The notes: a model not told the origin generated them from the sequence alone. A stretch of DNA of 64,000 nt from Erigeron canadensis (GCF_010389155.1 NC_057762.1:38128055-38192054); one strand, 5' to 3'. Shown: positions 24,001 to 36,850, counted from the stretch's first letter. Made by a program: numbers and translations.

Positions 24001-24239
24001 GTAAAAGGTATAGATTGGAGGGAATACCCCGATCCCTAGAACCGCATTGGTTCCGATACTCGCATACCGCACAACCAATATCCCATTGAAACCCCTCCAC
24101 CAAATACCACCACAATGGAATAAATCCTAATGCTTGTTGGCTGAGAGACTCGAACCTGCGCCCCACATTTGTAAGGGTACACATGGTGGGGCCCGGCTTT
24201 GTAGGGGTCGGCTGGCCATTGGGCTATCAACCCAGTGGT
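24001..24239 (-). mobile_element. tRNA-derived SINE with 15-bp target-site duplication
   Basis: A 239-bp insertion between identical direct repeats tagcgggtctagttt (23986-24000 and 24240-24254). On the minus strand the head carries an A box (tagcccaatggc) and a B box (reverse of 24147-24156, ggttcgagtc), followed by a GC-rich body. It differs in sequence from the SINE at 20829-21072, so it belongs to another family or subfamily. Confidence 0.87.
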
Positions 24240-24850
24240 TAGCGGGTCTAGTTTATATCTCATGCATCAGATATTTGGTGATAACCAAAGAATCATTGTC
24301 CGACAACTCGACAAGTCTTGGCCTTTACAGTCTCTGTCTGGTTTTTTAGTCCATTGTAGCTTTTAACAATTGTACTCTGTAAGACTCTAAATAATTAGAT
24401 ACTTTATAAGTAGTAGCAGTGGATTGATGTTAGTATCTTTAATTATGATGAAGATGCTTCTCTATATCTTCTACTCAAATAACTTAAAAGTTTTCAAAAA
24501 TCATTGCCCTTTTACATTCGACCAGAAGAACCAGAGGGAAATAGCATTTCTTTTCAGCTACAAACAACCCATTGATTTTACAAAAATTATAATAATACAC
24601 TTAAATGCTTGTTTGGCTTATCAATTGACTAACTTCTTCATTAGCACAATTTTACCTACTTTTTTCTCTTGCTCCCTTGAATTCACCTTCCGAGAAGAAT
24701 CATATCTGATCATAAATCAAGTGGTTTGATATTAGCATTCAAAAACAAATATATCTATACCGCACAAACTTATTAAAAATTGCATGTCAAATTGTTTCTG
24801 TGAAGAAATACACTAGATCCCAGCAGAGAAATAAACGATGGTGTGGTGAC

Positions 24851-27800
24851 TTACACGACATCTCCAAATGTCGGCATTTGATTGTCAAACTCGCAGCTAT
24901 CTCCATTCATATGCCCTGAAATGTGATACGAAAATCAAAAGTGTGCTCTTATAAGAATGAAACAAATATACATTATATCACGCAAAAGTCAAAGTCAAAA
25001 CAGATCTTTCTTTATGAAACCAAATAACCATCATATGTCGTTGGTTTGAATAAACCAAAATTATGTGACCTAGATGAAATCAAAACACTAAGCATTAACC
25101 AAATCCTTACTTTTATTTTTCTTCTTCCTCTTTTTCACCTTGTCGTGGCTATCTTGATGAATATCAAGATAACTCCTGTTAAACAAATGAAGTAATATGC
25201 TCATAAAACCCCTTATATAAATGATGTGATGATATATAATGAAGACACAAGTCATTATCTCAATGTTAGAAGGATGAGTTGAGAGGAGCGGTTTGTAAGA
25301 TTTAACATTCTCAAAGAACTCTACTTTAAGATTGTTAAAACGAAAAATCTAAGAACTTATAGCTCACCCATTCTCTTCAGTTATTCTTGAATCTGAACCA
25401 AACCTCTCATCCCACTGATCGTTACCTTCCAAAGTACTCAGTTTCGTTTTCTTATTCCTCTTCCTTTTCTTCTTCTTTTCAATAGCATCCCTAATTCATC
25501 AAAAGAATCATTGTTACCCAAGACTAAAATAACCACTTTCTTTATCTGACCATGATAAAACGAAACAGAAAATAAACAAACGCTGCATTTGACTTTTGTA
25601 TGACAACTTGGTGCATTTATGTGTAAGTTCTAATAGTATAATCATTGATCCTATGTGAACACATGTCAATAACTGAAGTCTTAGCTTCTATACCTAGTTT
25701 CGGTCATTACATTCAGAACATAATCAGATATGCGTACTTTATAACTTTTATGCAAAGAAGTGATACCTTTTCTCTTCAGTATGTTTACCAAACACTGAAT
25801 GTGATTCAAAAGCAATTTTTTTCTCTTGATTTTCATCACTAATGGAGAGCTGCTGATTTATGTACTCCTTGTGAGTATCAAAACTAGAATATTCATTTCC
25901 ATCGTTTCTGCTCACATGATTCAAACATAATTATAGATTCAACAATGCACGTATTTTGGTTCGTAATGATTGAGCAACAAGAAAACAATAAGAAATGCTA
26001 AAGCATACTTTAATTTCCGAATGATGATCTTTCCTTCTCTGTTTGTGTCTCTGGAACATTTTAGTAGGCGCTTTCCCCCTTTTATATTTCTATCAGAATG
26101 TTCAATGTCGGTGTTTTGAGCATAATATGATTCTTTAGCTGGGCCTAACAAGTTGAACACAGAAAAAGGTGAGATATAATACATAAAAATGATATGAAAC
26201 CAAAGATAACGTAGTCATTTAAGGGTATTTAGAATTTTGCTTGTCGATCAAGATTTTCCTTTGACCAAACTGTCAAGTGACTCAAGTTAGACACAACAGG
26301 TTTCATTTTTGGGATAAATGAGATAGTTTAACAATCTTGTTGGTAGAAAAGACTAACATTGATGCACAAAGTTTTCTTTTGCATTGTAAATATCCTTTTT
26401 GTCTAGCTCCGCCAAAGATAAGGTCCACTGATTACTATGATATGTGGAAACCTTGAATATTATTACTAATGTTGATAAAGACTAGAGTAACCTGATCTAA
26501 ACAGAACAGAAATTTCACCATTTTCGATGAGAAAGAAATTGCTTTTAGGTAAGAAAAATGCATACCTGTTTTATTAGAATCATGGTCATCCTCATGCATA
26601 ACAAGTGTCTCTTTTTCTTGCCCTTTACGGTCACTATAATCGAGCCATTGATATATTAGTTAATCAGGTCAAGTAGTTACACATATAATCAGTCATGACT
26701 TTATAAACTAGTAGTTAGATCATCATATGTCAAACACTAACACTAGTTTTAGCACTCACAATTTACAGAGGCTAATCAGTTTCTAGTGAAACTCACAGTG
26801 TATACTGATAAGCAGTGGGAGCAAGATTGATCAAATAGCCAGCAAGATAAATGCCCCGTGGACCCATGACCGAGAAAACGACATCATGGGATTCCTCAAA
26901 CTCGAGCTCTAGTTGACAACAAGTCAACTCTCTTACACACAGAGAACATATAGCTATTGCAGGTTTATCTCCTACTGAACATCTTACTACGCTCCTGGCC
27001 GGCGAATTACGTGTAGCTTCTCCAAGTGTAGCCTGTTGTCACATAATTAAGTTCCATAAATAGACTTGAAAGTTGTTTGTGGCTTTTTTGGGAATATGGT
27101 AAAGATTCCAATGTCTAGAATCTCAGAGATTTGAGTAGGATCATTTTTTGAAAGTAATTATTCAACCCCATATGTCAGGGATATCATGAAACTTCACTTT
27201 GGAGTAAACTCATATTTACAGACAATATTTTGGCTTTTGGCACCAGATCAAGAATTAGAATGTTTTAATAGTGTTAAATCATGTTTATGTGTTTTATACA
27301 CACAAAGCGCCAAAAATATGCAATTTATTGGGCAGTTGAAACTGTCCAAAAGTTATAAGGTAGGTGTGTTACAAATCCAGATGAGTTGGTAATCAACGTG
27401 GGCCGCAGATAAAAAATGAGTTGCTGGTAAGCAGGGTAACCGTTGAACTGAGTCAAATCGCAGGCACTCGTTGAGTCGAGTTAACATACGACACTTGCTC
27501 ACTTGAGTCAGTGCTAAAACACCACAGGGGGTTGACCCTCACTATTTTCCTGGATTGGTGATTTAAATGGCTTATGCACCTCCTTGTCATTTTCCAAGTT
27601 TATCTAAATATCTTAACTAGACTAAAATAACTTACAAATGTTCCACTTTTGCAGAACTCTGTACATTTTTAACATCTAATTCATTAAAATATGGTTTTAG
27701 GTCCGGTTTTGTAACCCTCAATCTAAGCCTTTTCATACAATACTTGAGCAATGTATTAAATCTGAAACTTTTAAACATATATTTAACATCTTTTAATAGC

Positions 27801-28190
27801 TCGGAGCCTCGGATATACAATGCCTAGAAAAGCACAAATTTATTAAAAAAAAAGTATTGATGTTTTATCCAAGAATGTAATTTTACTGTACAAAAGATAA
27901 CTGACCCATTAATCCATTATCAGTGACCTAATTTACTACACAATAATTAAAAATTGGCATGAAAAAAGTGTTTAAGGAAAAAGAGGGATTTTATTTTATA
28001 AATATACCTGAGTAATACGAAGTCGTTTAGGAATAGCATCATCATCCGCATATTGTAGAGTGTAAGGTTCATTTGGTTTTAAATATACACCTATTTAATT
28101 TAATTAGCACAACCATCTATATATCTATGTATATACTTAAATAAAAGAAAAATATGATAGATGAGATAGATAGATACCCCAGAAGGCCAT
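24851..28190 (-). CDS. nucleoplasmin-like FKBP43/53-type protein without PPIase domain
   Basis: Similar to the N-terminal half of plant nuclear immunophilins FKBP43/FKBP53, histone chaperones. Nine exons on the minus strand: 28190-28178, 28090-28008, 27032-26797, 26633-26566, 26144-26009, 25910-25767, 25490-25368, 25175-25111, 24915-24851; total 310 aa. The start MAFWGVYLKPNEPYTL and the words LRITQATLG, VVRCSVGDKPAIAICSL, CCQLELEF and GPRGIYLAGYL define the nucleoplasmin-like fold (1-105). The rest is charged, with Lys-rich nuclear-localisation-like clusters EKKKKRKRNKKTK (about 230) and KVKKRKKKNK. The reading frame ends at GDVV-stop. The catalytic FKBP domain expected at the C-terminus is absent, and the stop overlaps a perfect donor (gtgtaagt), so splicing to a further exon cannot be excluded, though I see none down to 23162. 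Exon 6 has a tandem acceptor (gagcag). Confidence 0.8.
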
Positions 28191-28448
28191 GGCAGTTGTA
28201 AAACAAGAAGTTTGATACACACACAGATTGTATGAATGTGTTTTTGTTTTATTTGGAGGAGATGAATTTGAAACCGAGTTTTTTACTTGGCGGGAAGAAT
28301 TGTGTTTCTTGGGAACTTAATCGTCCAAATCAAACGCAAAGTCAAAGGCAGGTGTTTTAGAGGTTTCATTGTCTTTCATACTTTTTGGTCCTGTGTCACG
28401 GGTCACAAATGTACGTATGGCGAACTTTTTTTTTTTTTTTTTTTTTTT

Positions 28449-28730
28449 AGTATCTGGAGGTGTAAATAACTTTTATATTTTTTTTATTGTGTGAATGTAA
28501 TTTTCATTTGGTTCATTGTATGTAACTAACTCGCTAAATTGAACGATTAATGTAAAAGTGTATACGTGGCACACCATATGAGCTGCCACGTAGAAGTTTT
28601 TGATTCGTCAACGTAAAAATTTTACATTAATCGTTCAAATTTAACAGGTTAGTTACATACAATGAACCAAATGAAAGTTACATTCACACAATAAGAAAAA
28701 TGTAAAAGTTACTTACACTTCCAGATACTT
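28449..28730. mobile_element. 282-bp fold-back (long inverted repeat) element
   Basis: The left arm from 28449 (agtatctggaggtgtaaata) is repeated in reverse complement down to 28730 (tacacttccagatact); arms are roughly 110 bp with a few mismatches, including ttcatttggttcattgtatg against catacaatgaaccaaatgaa. The centre near 28565-28615 has a smaller inverted pair, cgtggca/tgccacg. A poly-T run abuts the left end. Non-coding; a MITE or fold-back transposon. Confidence 0.8.
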
Positions 28731-30208
28731 AACCCTTTTTTTTTCATTTTACTTTTTTCCTGTTCACAATCTTTAGGCTTTGATTCAGATGGCGTGTAGC
28801 TGTATACGAATTCGATGTCTGCACTCAAATCACTTTTTTCTTTTTACACCATAACTTTTGATTAATAGGGGGTGATATTCTTAGAAACATGTTTTATTTA
28901 ATATAAACTAACTTATGCCCTCGCAATTTCACGACAGTTGGGGTACTGATGGCAATGTTTAAAGAAAATAAATAGTGATTTATTTTATTAGATAGTATAG
29001 ATATAAAACAAACATAAACAAATAATATATAACACATAAACGTTATTGTTTGTGTTTATTTAGGTAACGAACAAGCGGAAAATCTTGTGTGTTCGTTTGT
29101 ATACTAAATAAACGAATAGAAACTATTGGAATTGATATTTATTTCCTTTATTTAGCTTGGAGAATTTATTTTTATTTTTTTTATTAAGTCTATTGAGTCA
29201 GTTTATAAATTGGTATATATATACCATCTTTTAATTACAATCCCAAAACTTATAGAAACAGATGAACACAATCAAATACTGACCATTGTATATATGTTCA
29301 ATTATTAGCCCTTGTAGCTTGACAAAACTTATTTTCAAAAATTTATTAAATGAACTTTCTTTTTGGGGAAATATGAAGATAACAAGATAGAATACTCAAA
29401 AGCGAACTCAATGTCTTAACTGCAAGGACTATATAAAAAGGGTTTAAAAGAAAAAGAAAAAATGGTCGCGCCACCCAATTTAGCTATGTGGTGTTTTCGT
29501 TGCAATTTCATACATACTCTAAAGGGGCTATAAAAACCACCACACGACAGATTGCAATACATAAACATCCTTATTTCAATTGATGAGCCTTTAGTAACAT
29601 GTTAGTTGATCACCGTAATACCTTATCAATATAATTTATGTTGTTCTAAAAGAAAAGAAAAAAAAAAAGATGAATAAAGTTTTACCAAATGCATCAAAAA
29701 TTGCATATTCCCAACATAAAAGGTTGCATGAAAATATGTCTATTAACTTTACGTGTTACTCGTGCTAATGAGAATACTTAGCTTGATAACCAACTTAATT
29801 ACCTTAATTAGTATAACTATTTTAGACTTTTAATTTAGTAAAGTATAAAATAAGGTTTACATGAATGGTTGTTGGACTATCATTTGTTACTACCTTTCAA
29901 AATTCACAATGTATCTCTACTACCTAATAAAAGAAATCATCCCCTCCCCTAATAAATTTTTTCTGCTTTTAAAATTACTTATTTACCTTTGGACTTACCA
30001 TTTTTTAATATTTCACTATTTATGAGAAAGATATTACTAATGGTCAACATCCTCACATGCCATAACAAATTGACCATTAAATTCATTCCTTCAATTCCTA
30101 CGCCTACGTACAAAATATTTAGAATATAATATATTGTTTTACACTTTACTTTTTAGTTAGTCTTCATAATCATTTTGATTACGAGTAATAATATAATCTA
30201 TATCTATA

Positions 30209-30454
30209 TCTATACTCCCTGTTTAAACAAATCCACCCTATTAATTATTTTCTGTCTTTGAAATACCTTATTTGTCATTGGATATTTTTTATTCTCATAA
30301 TACTCTCTCCACCCTAAAATCAGTCACGTTACTGTCCCTCTTTTGTAACCCGCAATTTTGTTGACGCTGATATAAAAATTATTACCATCAACCGCTGTCA
30401 CTTCCGTCCACCACAGCAGTATACCGCCGCTGCATCGTGCGGGTATCCATCTAG
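30209..30454 (+). mobile_element. short non-autonomous Helitron-like element
   Basis: Begins with tctatactccct and ends gcatcgtgcgggtatccatctag followed by t, which fits the TC...CTAG(T) ends of plant Helitrons; the GC-rich word near the 3' end is the (now imperfect) subterminal hairpin. The interior has accgctgtcacttccgtccaccac-type triplet-rich sequence shared with the other copies in this window. Confidence 0.55.
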
Positions 30455-32331
30455 TTCGTCTTAAAAGACGAGACCACCACTCCCCTGCCCATACTTTTAG
30501 TAATTAAACTGATTTGGGCCAACAATTCAAAAGGGCCCTCTTCCACTCCTTACTCGGTAATATCATTCTTCTCCGGCCAAAACCAACATCGTGGTTTACC
30601 ATCTCCACGTTGAATGTTTGGGCCGTTTTGGTATCAAATCATTCAACAGCCACCACTCTCAAATTGAGACGCAAACAAAGAGAAGAAGATGTATTGTTGT
30701 CAAGGGATTGTTAATTCGATTAAATAAGGTAAAAAGAAGAAGATTTGATATCCCCGTTTATTTACTTAACTAGATGGAAAATAACATGATGATCCCCATT
30801 ATCTGGATACATAGATTTTAAAACAATTAATAAACTCTTTTATATGTATAAGACTCGTGTGAAAAAGGAATAAATGATTTGATGGCATGATATAATCGAA
30901 ATAGTTGAATAGCTTCTAAAAGGACCCTCAAAACAGTTGATGTTTAAGACATGTCACAACAAACTGATCATATGCAAAAGTAATGTTAATCAAGCACATC
31001 AAACCAGAAGAAGCAATATTCAAATAATGGTTTTTGACTTTTTATAATAATAGTTATCGAAATCGATGCAGATTTTTTCTCTTGTTATGATATATTATTA
31101 GAAAATCTTAGTAAATAAAATAAAATATCATACTGTAGCTAGCTATTAAGCTATAAGTGTAACAAAAGAAATCTATGGTTTTTGACTTTTTATCATAAAA
31201 TGAAGTCAAATGTTTTCTGTACCCTTGAGCTTTAGCTTGCGGCGACGAGTGATATAAATGTGACCATCAACCAACTTTTCTGCTATTAAGTGATAAAAAA
31301 GATGACATTTTATCATTTTTGATTTATTTATATGCTTCTATATTTAGTATTTATCGTTTTATATGCTTGAAGTTGTTATTTACTTGATTTACACTAAATA
31401 TCAAATGGCGTGATTATGAAGGGGAAAATTTGTAGAGAATGAGCAAATGATGGTTTCTGCCTTTATTGATTTGTCACCTAATTAAATTAACTAAACTGGT
31501 ATGAAAAGGAAATTAAAGAAAAAGAGAGAAGGGAATCAGTGAGATGTTTCACGTTTGATACACTAAGTCGTTTGTTATGAATTTATTATTATATATATAC
31601 TCATAAACTATTATTATTAAGGTAAAAAAGTGATACAAAGTGTTGCTTTAGGCTTTAATGTTTTGGCTGTGGTGGGCCAAATGCTGCACACTCGTCTCTC
31701 TAACATGAAGCAATTTAAGTATAAAAAGAAACCATGCTTATTAATTAGGGCCCTGGTGTTCGATCATCATTAGAAGTTCCCAACAAGAATAACATATATG
31801 ATTTTAAGTTATTTTTGTCTAGAAAAAAGATATTTGTTAGAACCTTAAAATCTACAGTAGAACCTTAAAATGTGTAGCAGATCCGAATGGAATTTATAAG
31901 TTGCATGCATTAAGCGTTGGCAAACCCAAATTAAGTAGAAAACTATAGAGGTGAGTAGTCAGAACAACGAGTATGAGGTTAGCCCATTTGGTAGAAGTCT
32001 TGCCTCTAATTTGCAAATAGTAACGTAATATTCCTTAATTAGGTTGGGGATCATTTAACAGTCTTTCATAAATTAAACTTAGGTTGGGGATTAAGTTAAT
32101 CACTCTGATTGAATTAATGTAACCATGTCTAATTCTTGTGTTTTAGTTTTCAATGTTTTTCGTTGGTATATTTGTTTATCACATAGAGTACAACATAATC
32201 AAATACTTGTATTCTTCACCTGCTTATTTAGGTGGTCAATACTTGATTTTGATATAACATACACACACATACTAATTATAATACATGCATTGTCAAGTTC
32301 TAAATGTATAATGTAGGGACTTGATCTATAT

Positions 32332-34291
32332 CTATCTCCCAGAGAGGTATGCTAAAGGTCCAACCAAAGCCGCATTAACGTATGTAGCAGGTTCTGAGTG
32401 ACTGTAATCAGTTCGTTCATCAGGGAAGAAATCGTTATTGTTTGGACCACCAACGATTGCCCCATATAATATATTCGGGTTTGGGTTAGAAGTATAATAG
32501 AATGGTTGGAAACCTCCTTCACAGCCAAATGATTGTGGGTGAGCTGATTTTGATGGTAATGAAGATCCTCTGTGATGAATTCTTCGTGGGTAGTTTGACC
32601 CGTATCCTACCATATAAGACATCTTCATTGGGTTGTCTCCTAATATATAGTCCACCTTTTTAAAAAAAAACACATTAACATTTATAAGTTTTATTTTTCT
32701 TTTTTCAGATTGCAAAAAATGATCCAGGATTAGATCTTTAATAACAATGGAAAAAGAAAAAAAAAAAAAGAAAAGCGAAAGATATACCTGTTTTCTTGCA
32801 AGGTTGATTAAGGTATTTGGGGTGACCATAATGTTGCCACAATTGAAGGTGTTTTTAGTTGCTTTCATGTATTTGGCATAGGTAGTGAGCAAGAATGTTA
32901 TGGATGTCACATATTGAAGGTTATTATCTGGTAGTTTAAACATTAGACCCCCTGCAAAAAACAGAACAATATATAATCTTAATATGACTATAATCTGTTT
33001 TTTCTTTATTGGTATTCTGAATTTGATGTATTATAACCTTTAGTATATTGTGTAGTGGAATAAGGAGAATTGGGAAGAATTTTGCACATGAAATCTTGAG
33101 CTTGTTGTTTGAATGGCTCATATGACACATCTTTTGCCACTAAACTCCCCTGTTGAAAAATAGAAACAGTTGAAAATGAATAAAACCGAAATAAGAAAAA
33201 GCCGAAACAGTTATGGTTGGTTATTTAGTTAGTTAGTTAGTTAGTAACTAACTGTCAGTTAGGTACCCTGGATAGAAGGACTCGAGCACCAGCGTATTTG
33301 TTGTCCCAACTGAATATGTCCGTTGCATCGTTAGCACCTAATGAATCAATAAAATTTCGGTAGGATGGATTCTTTGTAGCCCTTAATAACCATGCAGCTC
33401 CCCACAATAGCTCATCCTGTTTAAGTGAAACAATTTCTTTTTCAGAATGTGTATTATTGATAGGATTATTGTATGTAACTGATTTTTAAAAAATGACCTT
33501 ATATCCGGAGTAAGAACAGTAAAACGGACAGACGGCTGAACCAAGAGAGTCGCTATAGGAACCCCTATACTGCGCAGCAAATTGGAAAACAGATTTTGCT
33601 GTTCTTAACAACAACCTGGAGTATGTGGGATCTACTTTTTTAAACACTAGGAAAGAAGCAGCCAAAGCTGCTGCTGTTTCAGCAGCAACGTCAGACCCTG
33701 GTTTATTTCTGGAAACAGAATAGACTGTTCGGGCCGTGTCCATGTCCTCTGGCCTTTCCCAACACTTATGGTCTACATTTGGGTCTCCAACACCTACATA
33801 AAGCACACCGGGGGTGGCTGTAGCACATTTTATAAGGTAATCAGTACCCCACCTAATTGCAGCCCTTAGATTCTCTAGTTCTGGGCCCAAAGGCTTCGAG
33901 TTCTCTAACGCACTCCATGCTAACATAGTAGTCGTGTACGCCATTGGGAGGTTAAACTTCACATTGTCCCCTGCATCGTAGTACCCTCCAACTAAATCCA
34001 CCTGCAAACGTTTTCTTAGTCATTAGTCATTACCATTTCAATGAACAAAAAATCTACAAACCCAGCATTTATATGACGTACATGTGCTTGGGAACCATCG
34101 CTGAGGCCAGAAACAGACCGCCAAGGAAATTTCTGGGACGGGGGCGCCCTTCCAGACCTCTGTCCTTGGAAAAATAATATGGATTTCGCGAGGGCATCCT
34201 TGTAGTTTTGGGTGGCTTGGACAGCATTGCTACAAAGCAAGAATGCCAAGAAGAAAAAAGGGAAGAGGGAATGTCCCTTGATGAAATCCAT
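32332..34291 (-). CDS. GH9B: GH9 endo-1,4-beta-glucanase (class B, secreted)
   Basis: Cellulase-family enzyme of 487 aa that cuts beta-1,4-glucans in the cell wall. Six exons: 34291-34082, 34001-33498, 33416-33267, 33149-33038, 32951-32788, 32655-32332, all in frame. Residues 1-26 are a signal peptide ([18 protein letters not shown]). The GH9 fold follows: [18 protein letters not shown] with the catalytic base in the DAGD motif (Asp79/Asp82), [66 protein letters not shown] with the active-site His, and [14 protein letters not shown] with the catalytic acid Glu468. There is no C-terminal CBM49 and no N-terminal membrane anchor, so it is class B. It resembles At1g71380 (GH9B3/CEL3). No defect seen. 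Confidence 0.95.
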
Positions 34292-34357
34292 ATAAAAAAA
34301 AATTTAGTACTAAGAAGTTAGTTAGTGTGATTCTTGTTTGGAGAATGTGAAAGGCTC

Positions 34358-34363
34358 TTTATA
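34358..34363 (-). promoter_or_regulatory. TATA box of the GH9 gene
   Basis: On the minus strand cctataaagagcc places TATAAA about 67 bases before the ATG at 34291, leaving a leader of around 35 bases. Confidence 0.6.
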
Positions 34364-35978
34364 GGGGTTTTACCATTCCAATCACTATGGAGTATTACGT
34401 AAATTAAGGCTTTTCTTGTAAAGCTTTCATTTGTTTATTGTTGTCAAAGTAATGTTTAGTATCGGAATAGGTCTCTAATAGTTGCTTATCCCAAAAGAAA
34501 CTCTAATAAACAGTTTGGACAATTATATGTGTCGTAGGTCAAATTATGATATTCTTTTTTTGTTTACAGGATAAACCTATACTCTTATAGTAACAGCCCT
34601 AACTTGAGCCTGATATTAAATTAGAATAAGAATCATCCATTTAAGATACGAGTCTATCTATAGACTATAGTGTTTTTACTAACTTAACACACATTGAGAT
34701 TCTTGGCGTAGGTGGTTCATGCGTTTGAGAATTTATCATGAGACATTATACTATTTTATTTATTTACTCTATTTTTTATATTTTTTTTATTATGTAACAA
34801 GGACCGGATTAGCAAGATACTAACTGTCAGAAGAGTACATATTCTAGATAAATAACTAATTACACAAGGTAAAACCTACTCTGCTAGGATTGCAAAAAAT
34901 TTAAAAAAACTTGTGCTAGTTACAATTACTCGAGACACAAATAAACCTTACGCACGAAGGCTAGTCACTGGTTTTCACTTCGTGGTATTTTTGATGCAAT
35001 CCCAAATATAGTACAACTTTCGAGGACAACACTAGCAATCGACCACGCTTTAGCAAAAACTAAATACAAACATGACCCGGCCGACAAGAGAAAGCAAGAC
35101 TCAACAACCTTCAACTAATAACGGATTCGCATTCCAATTCTCCCACGTAACTTGACACTTCTTATCACCGCTACCAATCCATAAGTAAGAAGACGTAACA
35201 ATAGAGTTAAAAACAGCCATGTTATCTTAGCGCACATCATTTTGGATCACATTATTTCTAACCTTTCAATTTACATCATTATAGATCACATTATTTATTT
35301 ACTCTTTTAGTTTTGTCATAATCTTATATCAATTATATGGGTTTTTGTTTGTTTAGGTTCCGAAAGGATAAATTTTTTACTCGGGTATAACTGGGGTATT
35401 CCCTATAACCATTTTCATGACCATCCCAAAATGTTTACTAGCTTCACTATATATTTACATAAAAAAGTTTGAATGTAAGACCTTTGATTACAACTTACCA
35501 CTAAACCATTTTTGTGGTTTAAGAAAGTTTTCCTTCAATTTTTTCAATCTAAGAAAATTCATGGTAGAATTATGTGCCATTTGTTGCTTAAATTTTCTAC
35601 CAAGAGCCTGTATAGAAACAAGAAGAAATATACTCCACTATCCAAAGGTAGTGTGGCAGTCGTCCATAATTTAATAGTCCTTTAAATATTCTTTCTTGTA
35701 TAAAATATCATTGGTAAAATCATGTGCCATTTGGTATCTAGTTATCTGTAGGAAATTTTAAAGAAATATTTTAGAAGGATATGATGTCATTTATATCTTT
35801 AAACTGATCATTGATATTGATAGTAGGAATGTAGGATACACTTCTTATACACAGAGGACTACAAAATTTTATGGGCCATAAACCTATAATATATAAACTT
35901 GCAAAACTTCTCTCATGGTATCATCCGGTAAAAAGGAGAGGGGTGTTCGGTGATGACAAACAAAGTATATTCATGCTT

Positions 35979-36056
35979 AAAAAAAGGAGGCGCTGATGTC
36001 GCTGTTTAAAGTTAACTACCTAAGATGGCGCAAAGAAATCGGCGCCCCCATCCTTT
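35979..36056. repeat. short inverted repeat, possible mini-MITE
   Basis: aaaaaggaggcgctgat at the left matches the reverse complement of the right end (ggcgcccccatccttttt) with few mismatches. The span is about 80 bp and unusually GC-rich for the area. Confidence 0.4.
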
Positions 36057-36100
36057 TTACAGAATTAATCTATTATTTTAACTAACAAAAAACATGTATT

Positions 36101-36850
36101 TGTTAGAATATTAACACATAGACATACATAATCACGAGTAAACGCAACGGAAGAAATCGAAACATATATGTAATCAAATTAATTAACAAAGAATAGAATC
36201 GAAACGTGTATCTTATATGCAAAGATCCAATAAGATAATAATAATAAGATTATTATTAATGCTTAGGGTTTAAAGCAAAACCCCTCCACGATCGCACACT
36301 AGACACCCCGAATAATGTATGCTAGTACCCCAATCACGAACCTAAACAACCCTTTGTTTAAAAACCCTTAAACTTAAAATCGAAACCGAAAACCCTTTTG
36401 AATGGGGTGTTCGGCCGAACTAAAGAAAAAAGGGAGGAAGGAGAGAATTTGCTTTTTGAATGAATGAATGAAAAACCTAGAATTAAGCCCTCTATTTATA
36501 GGACTTAATTAGATTTACATAACTTGGAAAACAAGCTACATTAAGGCTTAATCAAGCCTCAAAGTGGTCGGGGCCCCCCTTCAACTTTGGGTCCAAAATC
36601 CATTTTCCAATTTCACATTTTAATCCTCCTTTTTAATCAATTAAATATAATTAACCCTTTAACTATGTTTAATTAATTATTTCGTGATCAAATTAGTTAA
36701 TATATTACTTTAATATATCAATTAATATTATCAAGTTACCGTGTCATTTCATGTGACCCCATAAGCTTAAACTATTTCCAGACATGTGATTTATAATAAT
36801 ATAATCATATAGCAATAGTATTGACCATCAATATATCATTGGCTCATATC
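36101..36850 (-). mobile_element. solo-LTR relic (Copia-like)
   Basis: On the minus strand the stretch reads like an LTR: an AT-rich U3, a TATA box (cctataaatagaggg, reverse of about 36490-36503), a CT-rich leader with ttcattcattcattc and tctctccttcctccc, then U5 ending ...gtgttaatattctaaca with the expected terminal TAACA at 36101. No internal domain or second LTR is near. The 5' end and target duplication are unclear, so the right boundary is approximate. Confidence 0.55.

Larger units (their letters stand above)
23162..24850. other. intergenic region between convergent eIF3i and NPL genes
   Basis: Both genes end toward this stretch. I searched its minus strand for FKBP isomerase-domain exons that could extend the neighbouring gene and saw none. 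It contains a palindromic MITE-like repeat and a SINE. Confidence 0.5.
28191..32331. other. intergenic region rich in small repeats
   Basis: Contains the promoter of the nucleoplasmin-like gene at its left, a fold-back element and a short Helitron-like element. Positions 28880-30190 and 30780-32330 are AT-rich with no supported gene. A direct duplication of gtagaaccttaaaat-like words lies near 31838-31870, and (t)aggttgggga occurs twice at 32040 and 32080. Confidence 0.5.

Noticed and set aside
23963..24349. Overlapping open frames on both strands
   Set aside because: They lie mostly within the SINE at 24001-24239 and have no protein similarity I recognise.
30514..30773. Two overlapping plus-strand open frames
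   Set aside because: Both are open over the same GC-richer patch without conserved words or splice context.
32936..33130. Separate small minus-strand gene
   Set aside because: It is exon 4 and intron sequence of the GH9 gene read in another frame.
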